Below are positions 1 through 7,990 of a stretch of DNA of 34,355 nucleotides, one piece after another (position 1 is the first letter of the stretch; every line of letters starts with the position of its first letter). Source of the stretch: Bacteroidota bacterium (GTDB taxonomy: Bacteria > Bacteroidota > Ignavibacteria > UBA10030 > BY39); assembly GCA_030682385.1 (NCBI GenBank), contig JAUXOG010000003.1:1-34355 (forward strand), in the 5' to 3' direction. The notes under the pieces were generated by a model, which ran no database searches, was not told the origin of the DNA, and saw only the letters and a program-made list of their open reading frames with translations. A program made the translations under genes and the position numbers.

Positions 1-1592
1 AGTCGCAGGTGGATCCTTTGCATATTCCATATCTTTGTGGGAAATGTCATAAAGAAGGATCGCCGGTTCAAAGGCAAAGAAATATTCACCAGAGCAACAT
101 TCTCGAAAATTATTCTGAAAGTATGCACGGCGAAGGATTACTGAAGAAAGGATTGGTTGTAACTGCTACTTGCGTATCGTGCCACACAGCACATCAAATT
201 TTACCGCACACCGATTCACGCTCAACTATTGCGAGAAAAAATATAGCAAACACCTGCGCACAATGTCATAAGCAGATTGAAGAAGTTCACCGCAAAGTAA
301 TCAAAGGTGAATTATGGGAAAAACAGTTGCATGTTCTTCCTGCATGTGTTGACTGCCACCAGCCGCATAAGGTTCGTAAAGTATTTTATGATCAGGGAAT
401 GGCTGACCGCGATTGTTTGCGGTGTCACGAAAAACCGGATATCAAATCTACAAAAGATGGTCGCTCGCTAAACGTGAAAACCGACGACCTGATGCACTCC
501 CGCCATAACCGCACGGCTTGCAGCCAATGTCATGCTGAGGTAAGTCCTTCAAAAACAAGGTCTTGCGAAACAATTAAATCAAAAGTTAACTGCGCCTCGT
601 GTCATGCTCAACAGGTGGAAGATTACCAAAAAAGTACTCACGGCAAATATTTTGCTAAGAACGATCCGAATGCACCTACTTGCAAAGAGTGTCACGGAAC
701 TCATAAAATTTTAGGGAAACTTGATTCAAAATCCCCCATCTTTCCGATTAACGTTCCTAACTTGTGCGCTCGATGCCATCAGGAAGGTAAGAAAGCCGCA
801 GTCCGTTACACAGGACCCGAACACGAAATTATTTCAAATTATTCTGAAAGTATTCACGGCAAAGGTTTACTAAAAAGCGGACTCGTTGTAACGGCTATGT
901 GCACCGATTGCCACACAGCTCACAGAGAATTACCGGCTAATGACCCGCAGTCGAGTGTTCATCACGATAATATTGCAAAAACTTGCGGACGCTGTCATCA
1001 CGGAATAGAAGAAAAATTTGAATCGAGTATTCATTCACAAAAATCGCACACCGATAAAAAAGATTTACCCACTTGCCGCGACTGTCACACTGCACATACG
1101 ATTAAGCGCGCCGACCAAGAAGGGTTTATGTTGGATATAATGAAACGATGCGGGCGTTGCCACGAGAAAATTGCTAAAACTTATTTCGATACCTATCACG
1201 GAAAAGTATCCCGACTCGGCTATGTTAAAACTGCTAAATGTTACGACTGCCACGGCGCTCACGATATTTTTCCAGTAACAGATACGCGGTCGCATTTGAG
1301 CAGAGAGAATGTACTGCAAACTTGCCAAAAATGTCACCCCGGCGCCAACAGGAGATTTGCTGGCTATCTAACACATGCAACTCACCACGACCCCGAAAAA
1401 TATCCCTGGTTGTTCTGGACTTTCTGGGGGATGACAGGTTTGCTCATCTCAACCTTCGTAATGGGCGGCCTTCATACTCTAATGTGGATTCCACGAGCGC
1501 TGCAGATGCGTCGCGAAGTGAAAAAGCTGCATAAGAAAAATTCAGATAGCAACAAGTCCACACAATCTGAAAAGGAACAGAAAAATGATTAG
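1..1592 (+). CDS. Multiheme cytochrome c, C-terminally membrane anchored (5' end cut by window)
   Basis: The reading frame is open to base 3, so the gene starts upstream; the GTG at 9 is only the first possible start codon inside the window. The visible 527 residues hold 15 CxxCH heme-binding motifs, beginning with CGKCH and ending with CQKCH, plus many extra His that could be distal ligands. The protein is internally duplicated: the stretch around NYSESMHGEGLLKKGLVV matches one about 230 residues later around NYSESIHGKGLLKSGLVV, each followed by a TAxCxxCHTAH block. After the last heme comes a hydrophobic helix (about residues 463-490, rich in W, F, L, G) and a basic Lys/Arg tail, so the heme domain should be periplasmic and the C-terminus cytoplasmic. 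It overlaps the cytochrome b gene by 8 bases. Inferred role: moving electrons between the quinone pool and a periplasmic or outer partner. The exact partner is unknown. Confidence 0.9.
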   Translation, partial: SQVDPLHIPYLCGKCHKEGSPVQRQRNIHQSNILENYSESMHGEGLLKKGLVVTATCVSCHTAHQILPHTDSRSTIARKNIANTCAQCHKQIEEVHRKVIKGELWEKQLHVLPACVDCHQPHKVRKVFYDQGMADRDCLRCHEKPDIKSTKDGRSLNVKTDDLMHSRHNRTACSQCHAEVSPSKTRSCETIKSKVNCASCHAQQVEDYQKSTHGKYFAKNDPNAPTCKECHGTHKILGKLDSKSPIFPINVPNLCARCHQEGKKAAVRYTGPEHEIISNYSESIHGKGLLKSGLVVTAMCTDCHTAHRELPANDPQSSVHHDNIAKTCGRCHHGIEEKFESSIHSQKSHTDKKDLPTCRDCHTAHTIKRADQEGFMLDIMKRCGRCHEKIAKTYFDTYHGKVSRLGYVKTAKCYDCHGAHDIFPVTDTRSHLSRENVLQTCQKCHPGANRRFAGYLTHATHHDPEKYPWLFWTFWGMTGLLISTFVMGGLHTLMWIPRALQMRREVKKLHKKNSDSNKSTQSEKEQKND

Positions 1593-2451
1593 CAAACTCA
1601 TCGATAACGAATACATAGATAAAAACGAAAAACAGGTTATTCGATTTACACGCTTCAACCGTATATTACACGTTGTGATGATAGTGAGTTTTATCAGTTT
1701 AGCGCTTACAGGTATGACTTTAAAGTTTTCATACACTGGTTGGGCGGTTTTTTTAGGGAAGGTGTTCGGGGGTTTCGAAGGTGCGGGTCTTATTCACCGC
1801 ACTGCTGCCGTTTTTCTTTTTGGAATTTTTACTGCACACATTATTGACCTATTCAGAAGAAAGCGTAAAGAATACGGTTCGATGAAAAATTTACTTCTCG
1901 GTCCCAATACAATGCTGCCTACAAAAAAAGACCTCAAAGATTTTATCGGTTCGCTAAAATGGTTTTTGTGGTTAGGACCGCGACCAAATTACGGACGCTG
2001 GACTTACTGGGAAAAGTTCGATTATTTTGCTGTGTTTTGGGGGATGGGGGCTATTGGTTTTACAGGACTTATACTCTGGTTTCCTGAAATATTTACTCTT
2101 ATTTTACCCGGCGAGGTAATCAACATTGCAACAATAATTCACAGCGACGAAGCTTTATTAGCGACAGGTTTTATTTTTACAGTTCACTTTTTTAATACTC
2201 ACTTGCGTCCCGAAAAATTCCCGATGGATATTTGTATCTTCACCGGAAGAGTTCCCCTTGAGGAGTTTAAAATTGATAGACCTGCCGAATATGAAGAAAT
2301 TATGAAGAAAGGTGAATTAGGTAAATATTTAGTCGATCCTTATCCGCCGATTGTTATTAGAGTGATAAAGATATTCGGATGGACTGCATTATCGCTCGGT
2401 TTCAGTATGGTGATATGGATTATCTATGCAATGGTTTTTGCTTATCAATAA
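1585..2451 (+). CDS. Membrane cytochrome b (b561/formate dehydrogenase gamma-like)
   Basis: This 288-residue integral membrane protein has a start that overlaps the end of the multiheme cytochrome gene, preceded by an AAAGGA ribosome site, so the two are translationally coupled. The hydrophobic segments are about residues 29-50, 64-88, 148-165, 188-205 and 262-285. Candidate axial heme ligands are the His in RILHVV (first helix), in LIHRTAA and TAHIIDL (second), and in IIHSDEA and TVHFFNTH (near the fourth). This spacing resembles di-heme cytochrome b subunits of the prokaryotic b561/NiFe-hydrogenase/formate dehydrogenase gamma group. Most likely it exchanges electrons between menaquinone and the adjacent multiheme cytochrome. 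No catalytic subunit is visible in the window, so the direction of electron flow cannot be decided. Confidence 0.82.
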   Translation: MISKLIDNEYIDKNEKQVIRFTRFNRILHVVMIVSFISLALTGMTLKFSYTGWAVFLGKVFGGFEGAGLIHRTAAVFLFGIFTAHIIDLFRRKRKEYGSMKNLLLGPNTMLPTKKDLKDFIGSLKWFLWLGPRPNYGRWTYWEKFDYFAVFWGMGAIGFTGLILWFPEIFTLILPGEVINIATIIHSDEALLATGFIFTVHFFNTHLRPEKFPMDICIFTGRVPLEEFKIDRPAEYEEIMKKGELGKYLVDPYPPIVIRVIKIFGWTALSLGFSMVIWIIYAMVFAYQ

Positions 2452-2468
2452 TATTTTCATTAGTTTTG
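2437..2468 (+). promoter_or_regulatory. Possible Bacteroidota-type promoter (TTTG-N20-TAGTTTTG)
   Basis: TTTG at 2437-2440 and TAGTTTTG at 2461-2468 are separated by 20 bases, fitting the Bacteroidota consensus TTTG-N19-TAnnTTTG. It overlaps the end of the cytochrome b gene and would give the malic enzyme transcript a leader of about 190 bases. In AT-rich sequence this can occur by chance. Confidence 0.25.
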
Positions 2469-2584
2469 TATCGGAAAATGTGTTAATTATTCCACTCATT
2501 CTGAAACCCCGCAATCTATCGAGGTGATGATTGTTCTTCTATTCAAATTTTACTTTTCAGAGTAATATGTTCCTCTCATCATTG

Positions 2585-2605
2585 CATACTTCAATAATAA
2601 GTATG
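2585..2605 (+). terminator. Weak hairpin after the cytochrome pair
   Basis: CATACTT and AAGTATG form a 7-bp stem around a 7-base loop, followed by a T-rich stretch. It lies in the 212-base gap 2452-2663 and could end the cytochrome transcript. The stem is AT-rich and weak. I see no gene or RNA in the rest of the gap. Confidence 0.3.
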
Positions 2606-2663
2606 TTTCGTTCTTACTTTAGTCAATCAGAATATTAAAAAATAAAAAAAAAGGTGAACTATT

Positions 2664-4916
2664 ATGATACGCAAACAAGATGCTCTCGATTATCACAAAC
2701 AAGGTCGTCCCGGAAAAATAGAAGTTGTTTCGACAAAATCCTGTTCAACCCAGCGCGATCTCTCGCTCGCTTATTCTCCCGGTGTAGCAGAACCGTGTAT
2801 GGAAATTTATCGCAATCCCGAAGATGCTTTTTTATATACTGCAAAAGGAAATTTAGTAGCAGTTATCAGTAACGGTACAGCAGTATTAGGCTTAGGAGAT
2901 ATCGGCGCGCTGGCAGGCAAGCCGGTTATGGAAGGAAAAGGAATTCTTTTTAAACGATTCGCCGATATAGATGTTTTCGACATCGAAATCGATTCGCACG
3001 ACCCGAAAGAAATTATCAAATGTGTTAAAATGTTAGAACCAACTTTCGGTGGAATTAATCTTGAAGATATAAAAGCTCCTGAATGTTTCGAGATTGAAGA
3101 GGAATTGAAAAAAATAATGAACATTCCGGTTTTCCACGATGACCAACACGGAACAGCAATCATTAGCGGTGCTGCATTATTAAATGCCCTCGAAATTACA
3201 GGTAAGAAAATTGATGAAATTAAGGTTGTGTTTAGCGGTGCAGGTGCATCGGGAATTGCTTGTGCTAAATTCTACGAAACGCTCGGTGTAAAACATAAAA
3301 ACATTCGATTAGTAGATACGAAAGGTGTTGTTTATGTTGGACGTAAAGATGGTATGAACAAGTACAAAGAATATTTTGCTGTTGATACAGAAGATAGAAC
3401 ACTTGCCGACGCGATGAGAGGAGCTGATGTATTCTGTGGAGTTTCTGTAAAAGACCTTGTAACAAAAGCAATGGTAAAATCAATGGCTGATAAAGCGATT
3501 GTATTTGCTATGGCAAATCCCGATCCGGAAATAACATATCCGGATGCACTCGATGCGCGCGACGACATAATTATGGGAACAGGACGCTCCGATTTTCCAA
3601 ACCAAGTGAATAACGTTCTCGGTTTTCCGTTTATTTTCCGTGGGGCACTCGATGTTCGTGCAACGCAAATTAACGACCAAATGAAAATCGCAGCAGCAAT
3701 GTCGCTTGCAAAGTTAGCTAAAGAAGACGTTCCCGATTCTGTAATCCGTGCTTATGGTGGAAGGAAAATTGAATTCGGGAAAGAATATATAATTCCCACA
3801 CCTCTCGACCCTCGTGTCCTTCTTTGGGAAGCTCCCGAAGTTGCCAGAGCTGCTATGGAAAGTGGTGTAGCACGTGTGGAAATAAAAGATTTCGAGGCTT
3901 ACAAAGATTATTTAGAAGCACGTTTAGGAAAATCGCGCGAAGTTATGCGTGGGTTTGTTCATAAAGCAAAAAAATCACCTAAGAAAATTGTTTTCCCCGA
4001 AGGCGAAGAAGGAAAAATTTTACGCGCAGCACAAATCGTTGTTGAAGAAAATATTGCTCAACCCATTTTGTTAGGCGATCCAAAAATAATCAAACAAAAA
4101 GCAAAAGATATTAATGCAAATTTAAATGGCATCGAAATCGTCAATCCTCTTGAATCGAAAAAGTATAGTGAGTACGTAATCAAGTATTACGAGTATAGAA
4201 AACGTAAAGGCGTAACACACTTCGATGCGGAAAGATTGATGAAAATTGAAAACTACTACGGTATGATGATGGTGCGCGAAGGTGATGCCGATGGATTGAT
4301 ATCAGGGCTAACTCAGCATTATCCCGAAACCGTTCGTCCGGCTCTGCAAATAATAGGGCATCGGGACGATACTGATGTTGTAGCCGGACTTTATATGATG
4401 ATTTTCAAAAATCAGACTATTTTTATCGCGGATGCAACAATTAACATTGAACCGACAGCCGAACAACTTGCCCAAATCGCAATTCTGACCGCCGAGAAAG
4501 TTAAGGAGTACGAAATTGAACCGAAAATCGCTATGCTTTCGTTCAGCAACTTTGGCAATAGCAATCACCCGATTGCAACGAAGGTCAGGCGAGCTGTCGA
4601 AATAGTTAAACAAAAAATGCCGCATCTAATTATCGACGGTGAAATGCAAGCCGATACGGCAGTCGTTCCCGAAATCATAAACGAAATTTATCCGTTCAGT
4701 ACGCTTAAAGGTGGTGCGAACGTTTTAATTTGTCCAGGACTTACTTCGGCAAATATAGCGTATAAGCTTCTTGCGCGGTTAGGCGGCGCTACTGCAGTCG
4801 GTCCGATACTCTTGGGCATCCGCAAACCGGTTTATCTGCTTATCCCGGGTAACGATGTTCAGGATATTGTTAATATCACTGCTATGGCAGTACACGACGC
4901 TCAAACTATTGATTAG
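2664..4916 (+). CDS. maeB: NADP-type malic enzyme fused to a phosphotransacetylase-like domain
   Basis: This is a 750-residue two-domain protein. Residues 1 to about 425 are malic enzyme, which decarboxylates malate to pyruvate with reduction of NAD(P): [12 protein letters not shown] near the N-terminus, [17 protein letters not shown], the metal/substrate segment [11 protein letters not shown], the Rossmann loop [11 protein letters not shown], and [16 protein letters not shown]. Residues about 430-750 match the phosphate acetyl/butyryltransferase fold (start [35 protein letters not shown]; later [10 protein letters not shown]). This layout and length are typical of MaeB. In MaeB the Pta-like part is usually reported as regulatory, with acetyl-CoA sensing, rather than catalytic; that is family knowledge, not visible here. 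The start is supported by AGGTGA seven bases upstream. The gene sits just before the 2-oxoacid oxidoreductase operon, with which it shares pyruvate and acetyl-CoA chemistry. Confidence 0.95.
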   Translation: MIRKQDALDYHKQGRPGKIEVVSTKSCSTQRDLSLAYSPGVAEPCMEIYRNPEDAFLYTAKGNLVAVISNGTAVLGLGDIGALAGKPVMEGKGILFKRFADIDVFDIEIDSHDPKEIIKCVKMLEPTFGGINLEDIKAPECFEIEEELKKIMNIPVFHDDQHGTAIISGAALLNALEITGKKIDEIKVVFSGAGASGIACAKFYETLGVKHKNIRLVDTKGVVYVGRKDGMNKYKEYFAVDTEDRTLADAMRGADVFCGVSVKDLVTKAMVKSMADKAIVFAMANPDPEITYPDALDARDDIIMGTGRSDFPNQVNNVLGFPFIFRGALDVRATQINDQMKIAAAMSLAKLAKEDVPDSVIRAYGGRKIEFGKEYIIPTPLDPRVLLWEAPEVARAAMESGVARVEIKDFEAYKDYLEARLGKSREVMRGFVHKAKKSPKKIVFPEGEEGKILRAAQIVVEENIAQPILLGDPKIIKQKAKDINANLNGIEIVNPLESKKYSEYVIKYYEYRKRKGVTHFDAERLMKIENYYGMMMVREGDADGLISGLTQHYPETVRPALQIIGHRDDTDVVAGLYMMIFKNQTIFIADATINIEPTAEQLAQIAILTAEKVKEYEIEPKIAMLSFSNFGNSNHPIATKVRRAVEIVKQKMPHLIIDGEMQADTAVVPEIINEIYPFSTLKGGANVLICPGLTSANIAYKLLARLGGATAVGPILLGIRKPVYLLIPGNDVQDIVNITAMAVHDAQTID

Positions 4917-4937
4917 GAAATTTTAATTAAATACTTT
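4909..4937 (+). promoter_or_regulatory. Possible sigma70-type promoter before the oxidoreductase operon
   Basis: TTGATT (4909-4914), a 17-base spacer and TACTTT (4932-4937) lie across the end of the malic enzyme gene and the 50-base gap before the ferredoxin subunit. Only moderate agreement with consensus; read-through from maeB is equally possible. Confidence 0.3.
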
Positions 4938-4966
4938 AATTTTAGAAAAATTTATAAGGATTATTT

Positions 4967-5290
4967 ATGGCTGTTAAAGGCACTGTAGAAATTGATATCG
5001 AGACTTGTAAAGGTTGCGAGCTGTGCATCGAAGCTTGTCCTCAGGACAGTCTCGAAATGTCTAAAGGAATAAATACAAAAGGATACCACTATGCTGTTTT
5101 AATTCAGGATAATTGTACCGGCTGTATCAACTGCGCTTTAGTTTGTCCCGATGCAGTTATCACAGTTTTTAGGACTACAAAGAAAAAAGAAAAAGTCCCG
5201 GTTGCAACTATAAGTGATGTAAAAGAAAATATTCGCATTACAATTGATAATCCCGAAGTTGCGAACGGAGAAGGGAAATTAGAACTATGA
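4967..5290 (+). CDS. korD: 2-oxoacid:ferredoxin oxidoreductase delta subunit (2x[4Fe-4S] ferredoxin)
   Basis: This 107-residue bacterial-type ferredoxin has two cluster motifs, CKGCELCIEACP (about residues 14-25) and CTGCINCALVCP (about 45-56), followed by a charged tail. The start has AAGGA six bases upstream. Its stop overlaps the alpha-subunit start as ATGA, so the two are translationally coupled. In the Kor/Vor families this small subunit relays electrons from the thiamine-diphosphate site in the beta subunit to external ferredoxin. The symbol reflects the operon type; the oxoacid used (2-oxoglutarate, branched-chain oxoacid or other) cannot be read from this subunit. Confidence 0.88.
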   Translation: MAVKGTVEIDIETCKGCELCIEACPQDSLEMSKGINTKGYHYAVLIQDNCTGCINCALVCPDAVITVFRTTKKKEKVPVATISDVKENIRITIDNPEVANGEGKLEL

Positions 5291-6342
5291 GTGAAATAAG
5301 ATTGATGAAAGGAAACGAAGCAGCCGCAGAAGCAGCAATTCGTGCCGGATGCGATTGCTACTTTGGTTATCCAATTACTCCACAATCAGAAATTATTGAA
5401 TACCTTTCTGACCAAGGAAGGAAACGTAATGTCGTTGTTATGCAGGTCGAAAGTGAGATTGCGGCTATCAATATGATTTACGGTGCGGCGGGTGCAGGTG
5501 CTCGAACAATGACTTCATCATCGGGACCGGGAATTAGTTTGATGCAAGAAGGTTTATCGTATATAGCAGCAGCCGAACTTCCGTGTGTTCTGATAAACAT
5601 TAGCCGCGGCGGCCCCGGTCTCGGAACAATCCAACCATCTCAGGGCGATTATTTTCAAGCGGTAAAAGGTGGCGGTCACGGCGATTATCATCTCATCGTA
5701 TTAGCTCCCGATAGCGTTCAAGAAATGGCTGACTTTGTTTATTTAGGTTTCGACATTGCCGAGAAGTATCGGAATCCGGTATTAATTCTTTCCGATGGTG
5801 CTTTAGGACAGATGATGGAAAAAGTTGTGTTTCCTGATTATGATGTAAAAGAACACAGATCTCTGAAACCATGGGCAACAACCGGAAAAACTCCCGACCG
5901 AGCTGCCAACGTAATTACATCTCTCCATATTCAATCGGAGGAGATGGAAAAAATTAATCTCAGATTACAGGCTAAATACCGGACTATCGAAAAAAATGAA
6001 ATCCGTTACGAAGTAATAAATACTGACGATGCCGATTTGGTTTTAGTCGCATTTGGTCTGTCCTCGCGTATATGCCAGAAGGCGATGGAACTAGCACGTA
6101 ATGAAGGAATTAAAGTTGGTTTCCTCCGTCCCATCACTTTATATCCATTCCCTTACGATGCGTTAAATAAATTAGCCGATAAATTGAAAGGTGTATTAGT
6201 CGTTGAGATGAATGCCGGTCAGATGTTGGAAGATGTGCGTCTTGGTGTATGTGGTAAAATTCCAGTTGAGTTCTACGGACGTATGGGTGGCATAATACCA
6301 TCGCCCGAAGAAATCGTAGCTAAATTAAAAAAGATGATGTGA
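5287..6342 (+). CDS. korA: 2-oxoacid:ferredoxin oxidoreductase alpha subunit (KorA/VorB type)
   Basis: This 351-residue subunit catalyses, with its partners, oxidative decarboxylation of a 2-oxoacid to acyl-CoA with reduction of ferredoxin, or the reverse carboxylation in reductive carbon fixation. The N-terminal pyrimidine-binding domain shows GNEAAAEAAIRAGCDCYFGYPITPQSE-like sequence (residues about 8-34), the conserved ESE of QVESEIAAI and GAGARTMTSSSGPGISLMQE. A C-terminal transketolase-like domain begins near residue 240 and contains VGFLRPITLYPFP. The length agrees with separate-gene Kor/Vor alpha subunits rather than with fused pyruvate:ferredoxin oxidoreductase. Annotation pipelines often call close relatives VorB, so 3-methyl-2-oxobutanoate is an alternative substrate. 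Confidence 0.9.
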   Translation: MSEIRLMKGNEAAAEAAIRAGCDCYFGYPITPQSEIIEYLSDQGRKRNVVVMQVESEIAAINMIYGAAGAGARTMTSSSGPGISLMQEGLSYIAAAELPCVLINISRGGPGLGTIQPSQGDYFQAVKGGGHGDYHLIVLAPDSVQEMADFVYLGFDIAEKYRNPVLILSDGALGQMMEKVVFPDYDVKEHRSLKPWATTGKTPDRAANVITSLHIQSEEMEKINLRLQAKYRTIEKNEIRYEVINTDDADLVLVAFGLSSRICQKAMELARNEGIKVGFLRPITLYPFPYDALNKLADKLKGVLVVEMNAGQMLEDVRLGVCGKIPVEFYGRMGGIIPSPEEIVAKLKKMM

Positions 6343-6357
6343 AGGAGAATATAAATT

Positions 6358-7167
6358 ATGACAAATAGAGAAGATGTTTTGTTAGAAGATATGGAAGTAG
6401 TGTGGGAAAAACCCAATACAATGTCCGACGTTCGGATGCACTACTGCCCCGGTTGCAGTCACGGGGTAATTCATAAAGTACTGATGGAAGTTATCCTAGA
6501 AATGAAAATTCAGGATCAAACAATTGGTGTTGCACCGGTTGGTTGCTCGGTTTTGGCTTATCATTACATGGACATAGATATGCAGGAAGCGGCACACGGA
6601 CGCGCCACCGCAGTTGCTACGGGCATCAAAAGATTTTTACCCGATAATCTTGTTTTTACTTATCAGGGCGACGGCGATTTGGCAGCAATCGGAACCGCTG
6701 AAACAATTCACGCATGCAACCGTGGCGAAAATTTTTTAATCATTTTTATTAATAACGGAATCTACGGTATGACGGGAGGACAAATGGCGCCCACTTCTTT
6801 AGTTGGTATGGTAACAAGCACAACGCCCGAAGGAAGGGAAGTTCATACACAAGGGCATCCTTTTAAAATTACCGAAATGGTTGCAACATTACCCGGAACT
6901 CATTATGTAACCCGCCAAGCAGTTCATACACCAACGGCCGTCCGGCATTTCAAGAAATCGCTTGAGAAAGCATTCAAATATCAAATGGAGAAGAAGGGAA
7001 CTTGTTTGGTGGAAATTGTTTCGAATTGTCCTTCGGGTTGGAAAATGACGCCTGTTGAATCGAACAAATGGATTGAAGATAATATGTTCCCGTTTTATCC
7101 GCCGGGCGATATAAAAGTTGACGGGAAACTTGTAGAGAAAAAAATCATTAAAGGAAAGGAAGCATAA
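6358..7167 (+). CDS. korB: 2-oxoacid:ferredoxin oxidoreductase beta subunit (thiamine diphosphate-binding)
   Basis: This 269-residue subunit carries the thiamine diphosphate/Mg site: YCPGCSHGVIH near residues 22-32, APVGCSVLA, then GDGDLAAIGTAETIHA and, 24 residues on, INNGIYGMTGGQMAPT, matching the GDGD...NNxxYxxTGGQ motif of the family. The strong AAGGAGA ribosome site lies in the 15-base gap after the alpha gene. It is the third gene of a delta-alpha-beta-gamma operon, and all four subunits are intact. Confidence 0.92.
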   Translation: MTNREDVLLEDMEVVWEKPNTMSDVRMHYCPGCSHGVIHKVLMEVILEMKIQDQTIGVAPVGCSVLAYHYMDIDMQEAAHGRATAVATGIKRFLPDNLVFTYQGDGDLAAIGTAETIHACNRGENFLIIFINNGIYGMTGGQMAPTSLVGMVTSTTPEGREVHTQGHPFKITEMVATLPGTHYVTRQAVHTPTAVRHFKKSLEKAFKYQMEKKGTCLVEIVSNCPSGWKMTPVESNKWIEDNMFPFYPPGDIKVDGKLVEKKIIKGKEA

Positions 7168-7169
7168 TT

Positions 7170-7721
7170 ATGACATACGAAATGGTTTTTTCCGGATTCG
7201 GTGGTCAAGGCGTTCTCTCAATGGGGCAGGTTCTCGCTTACGCCGCCCTCGTCGAGGGGAAAGTTGTTACCTGGATGCCGTCGTACGGTCCCGAGATGCG
7301 CGGCGGTACAGCTAATTGCATCGTGATTGTTTCTGATAAAAAAATTAGTTCACCCATTATTTCAACTTTTGATATAGTCGTTGCTCTCAATCAGCCGTCA
7401 GTCGATAAGTTTGAATCCCACGTAAAACCGGGTGGAACAATTATTTATGAAAGCACTAACATTATAAAACCTCCGACTCGGTCGGATATAAACATTGTTC
7501 CAATCCCTGCAAGTGATGAAGCAAATAAATTGCAGAATATGAAGATAATGAATATGGTGATGTTAGGCGGTTTGCTCGGAGTTAAAAATATCGTATCTTT
7601 TAAAGCGGTGTTGGAAGTATTGAAAAAAGTTTTACCCGACCGTTACCATCACTTAATACCGTTAAACGAATCGGCATTAAACAGTGGTAAAAAGATAGTT
7701 GACAATTTAACAATTAATTGA
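7170..7721 (+). CDS. korC: 2-oxoacid:ferredoxin oxidoreductase gamma subunit
   Basis: This 183-residue subunit begins with the family signature SGFGGQGVLSMGQ (residues 8-20) and continues with WMPSYGPEMRGGTANC, both diagnostic of the gamma domain, which helps bind coenzyme A and shapes the complex. It starts two bases after the beta stop. The length is normal. Confidence 0.93.
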   Translation: MTYEMVFSGFGGQGVLSMGQVLAYAALVEGKVVTWMPSYGPEMRGGTANCIVIVSDKKISSPIISTFDIVVALNQPSVDKFESHVKPGGTIIYESTNIIKPPTRSDINIVPIPASDEANKLQNMKIMNMVMLGGLLGVKNIVSFKAVLEVLKKVLPDRYHHLIPLNESALNSGKKIVDNLTIN

Positions 7722-7728
7722 GGTGGAT

Positions 7729-7980
7729 ATGCAAACATTATGCGAACATACATGTAAGGGCTTATGTAAAGCCCTCGATATAGCAATAGCCCAAGAAGAA
7801 AAATCAATAAGCGACTTAAAAATATTTTCTGAAGCATGCGATTATCCGGATGTAGAAATTTTATTGAAGGAAATAATATCAAGTAAAGAAAAAAACATCT
7901 TGCTGCTAAAAGATAAAGCGGAGATGATAAGGATTCGGTTTAATACACTTGACCAGATAAGCGACAGTTTCGCAAAATAA
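7729..7980 (+). CDS. Small helical protein with N-terminal CX3CX3C, family not recognised
   Basis: I choose ATG 7729 (83 residues) over the in-frame GTG at 7723 because GAGG at 7720-7723 then serves as ribosome site with a five-base spacer. The N-terminus MQTLCEHTCKGLC has three Cys spaced three apart plus a His. The rest is predicted as two amphipathic helices (AIAQEEKSISDLKIF and LLKEIISSKEKNILLL), which recall half of a rubrerythrin/ferritin-like four-helix bundle, but the usual E..H metal pair is not evident. Only seven bases separate it from the gamma-subunit stop, so it is probably the last gene of the oxidoreductase operon. Function unknown; an assembly, metal or redox accessory role is speculation. 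Confidence 0.6.
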   Translation: MQTLCEHTCKGLCKALDIAIAQEEKSISDLKIFSEACDYPDVEILLKEIISSKEKNILLLKDKAEMIRIRFNTLDQISDSFAK

Positions 7981-7990
7981 ACCAAATAAA

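Noticed and set aside
2452-2663. tRNA or riboswitch before the malic enzyme
   Set aside because: No cloverleaf or known aptamer pattern; only a weak AT-rich hairpin is present.
5287-7721. Pyruvate:ferredoxin oxidoreductase
   Set aside because: The subunit order and alpha-subunit sequence fit Kor/Vor better, though the substrate cannot be proven by eye.
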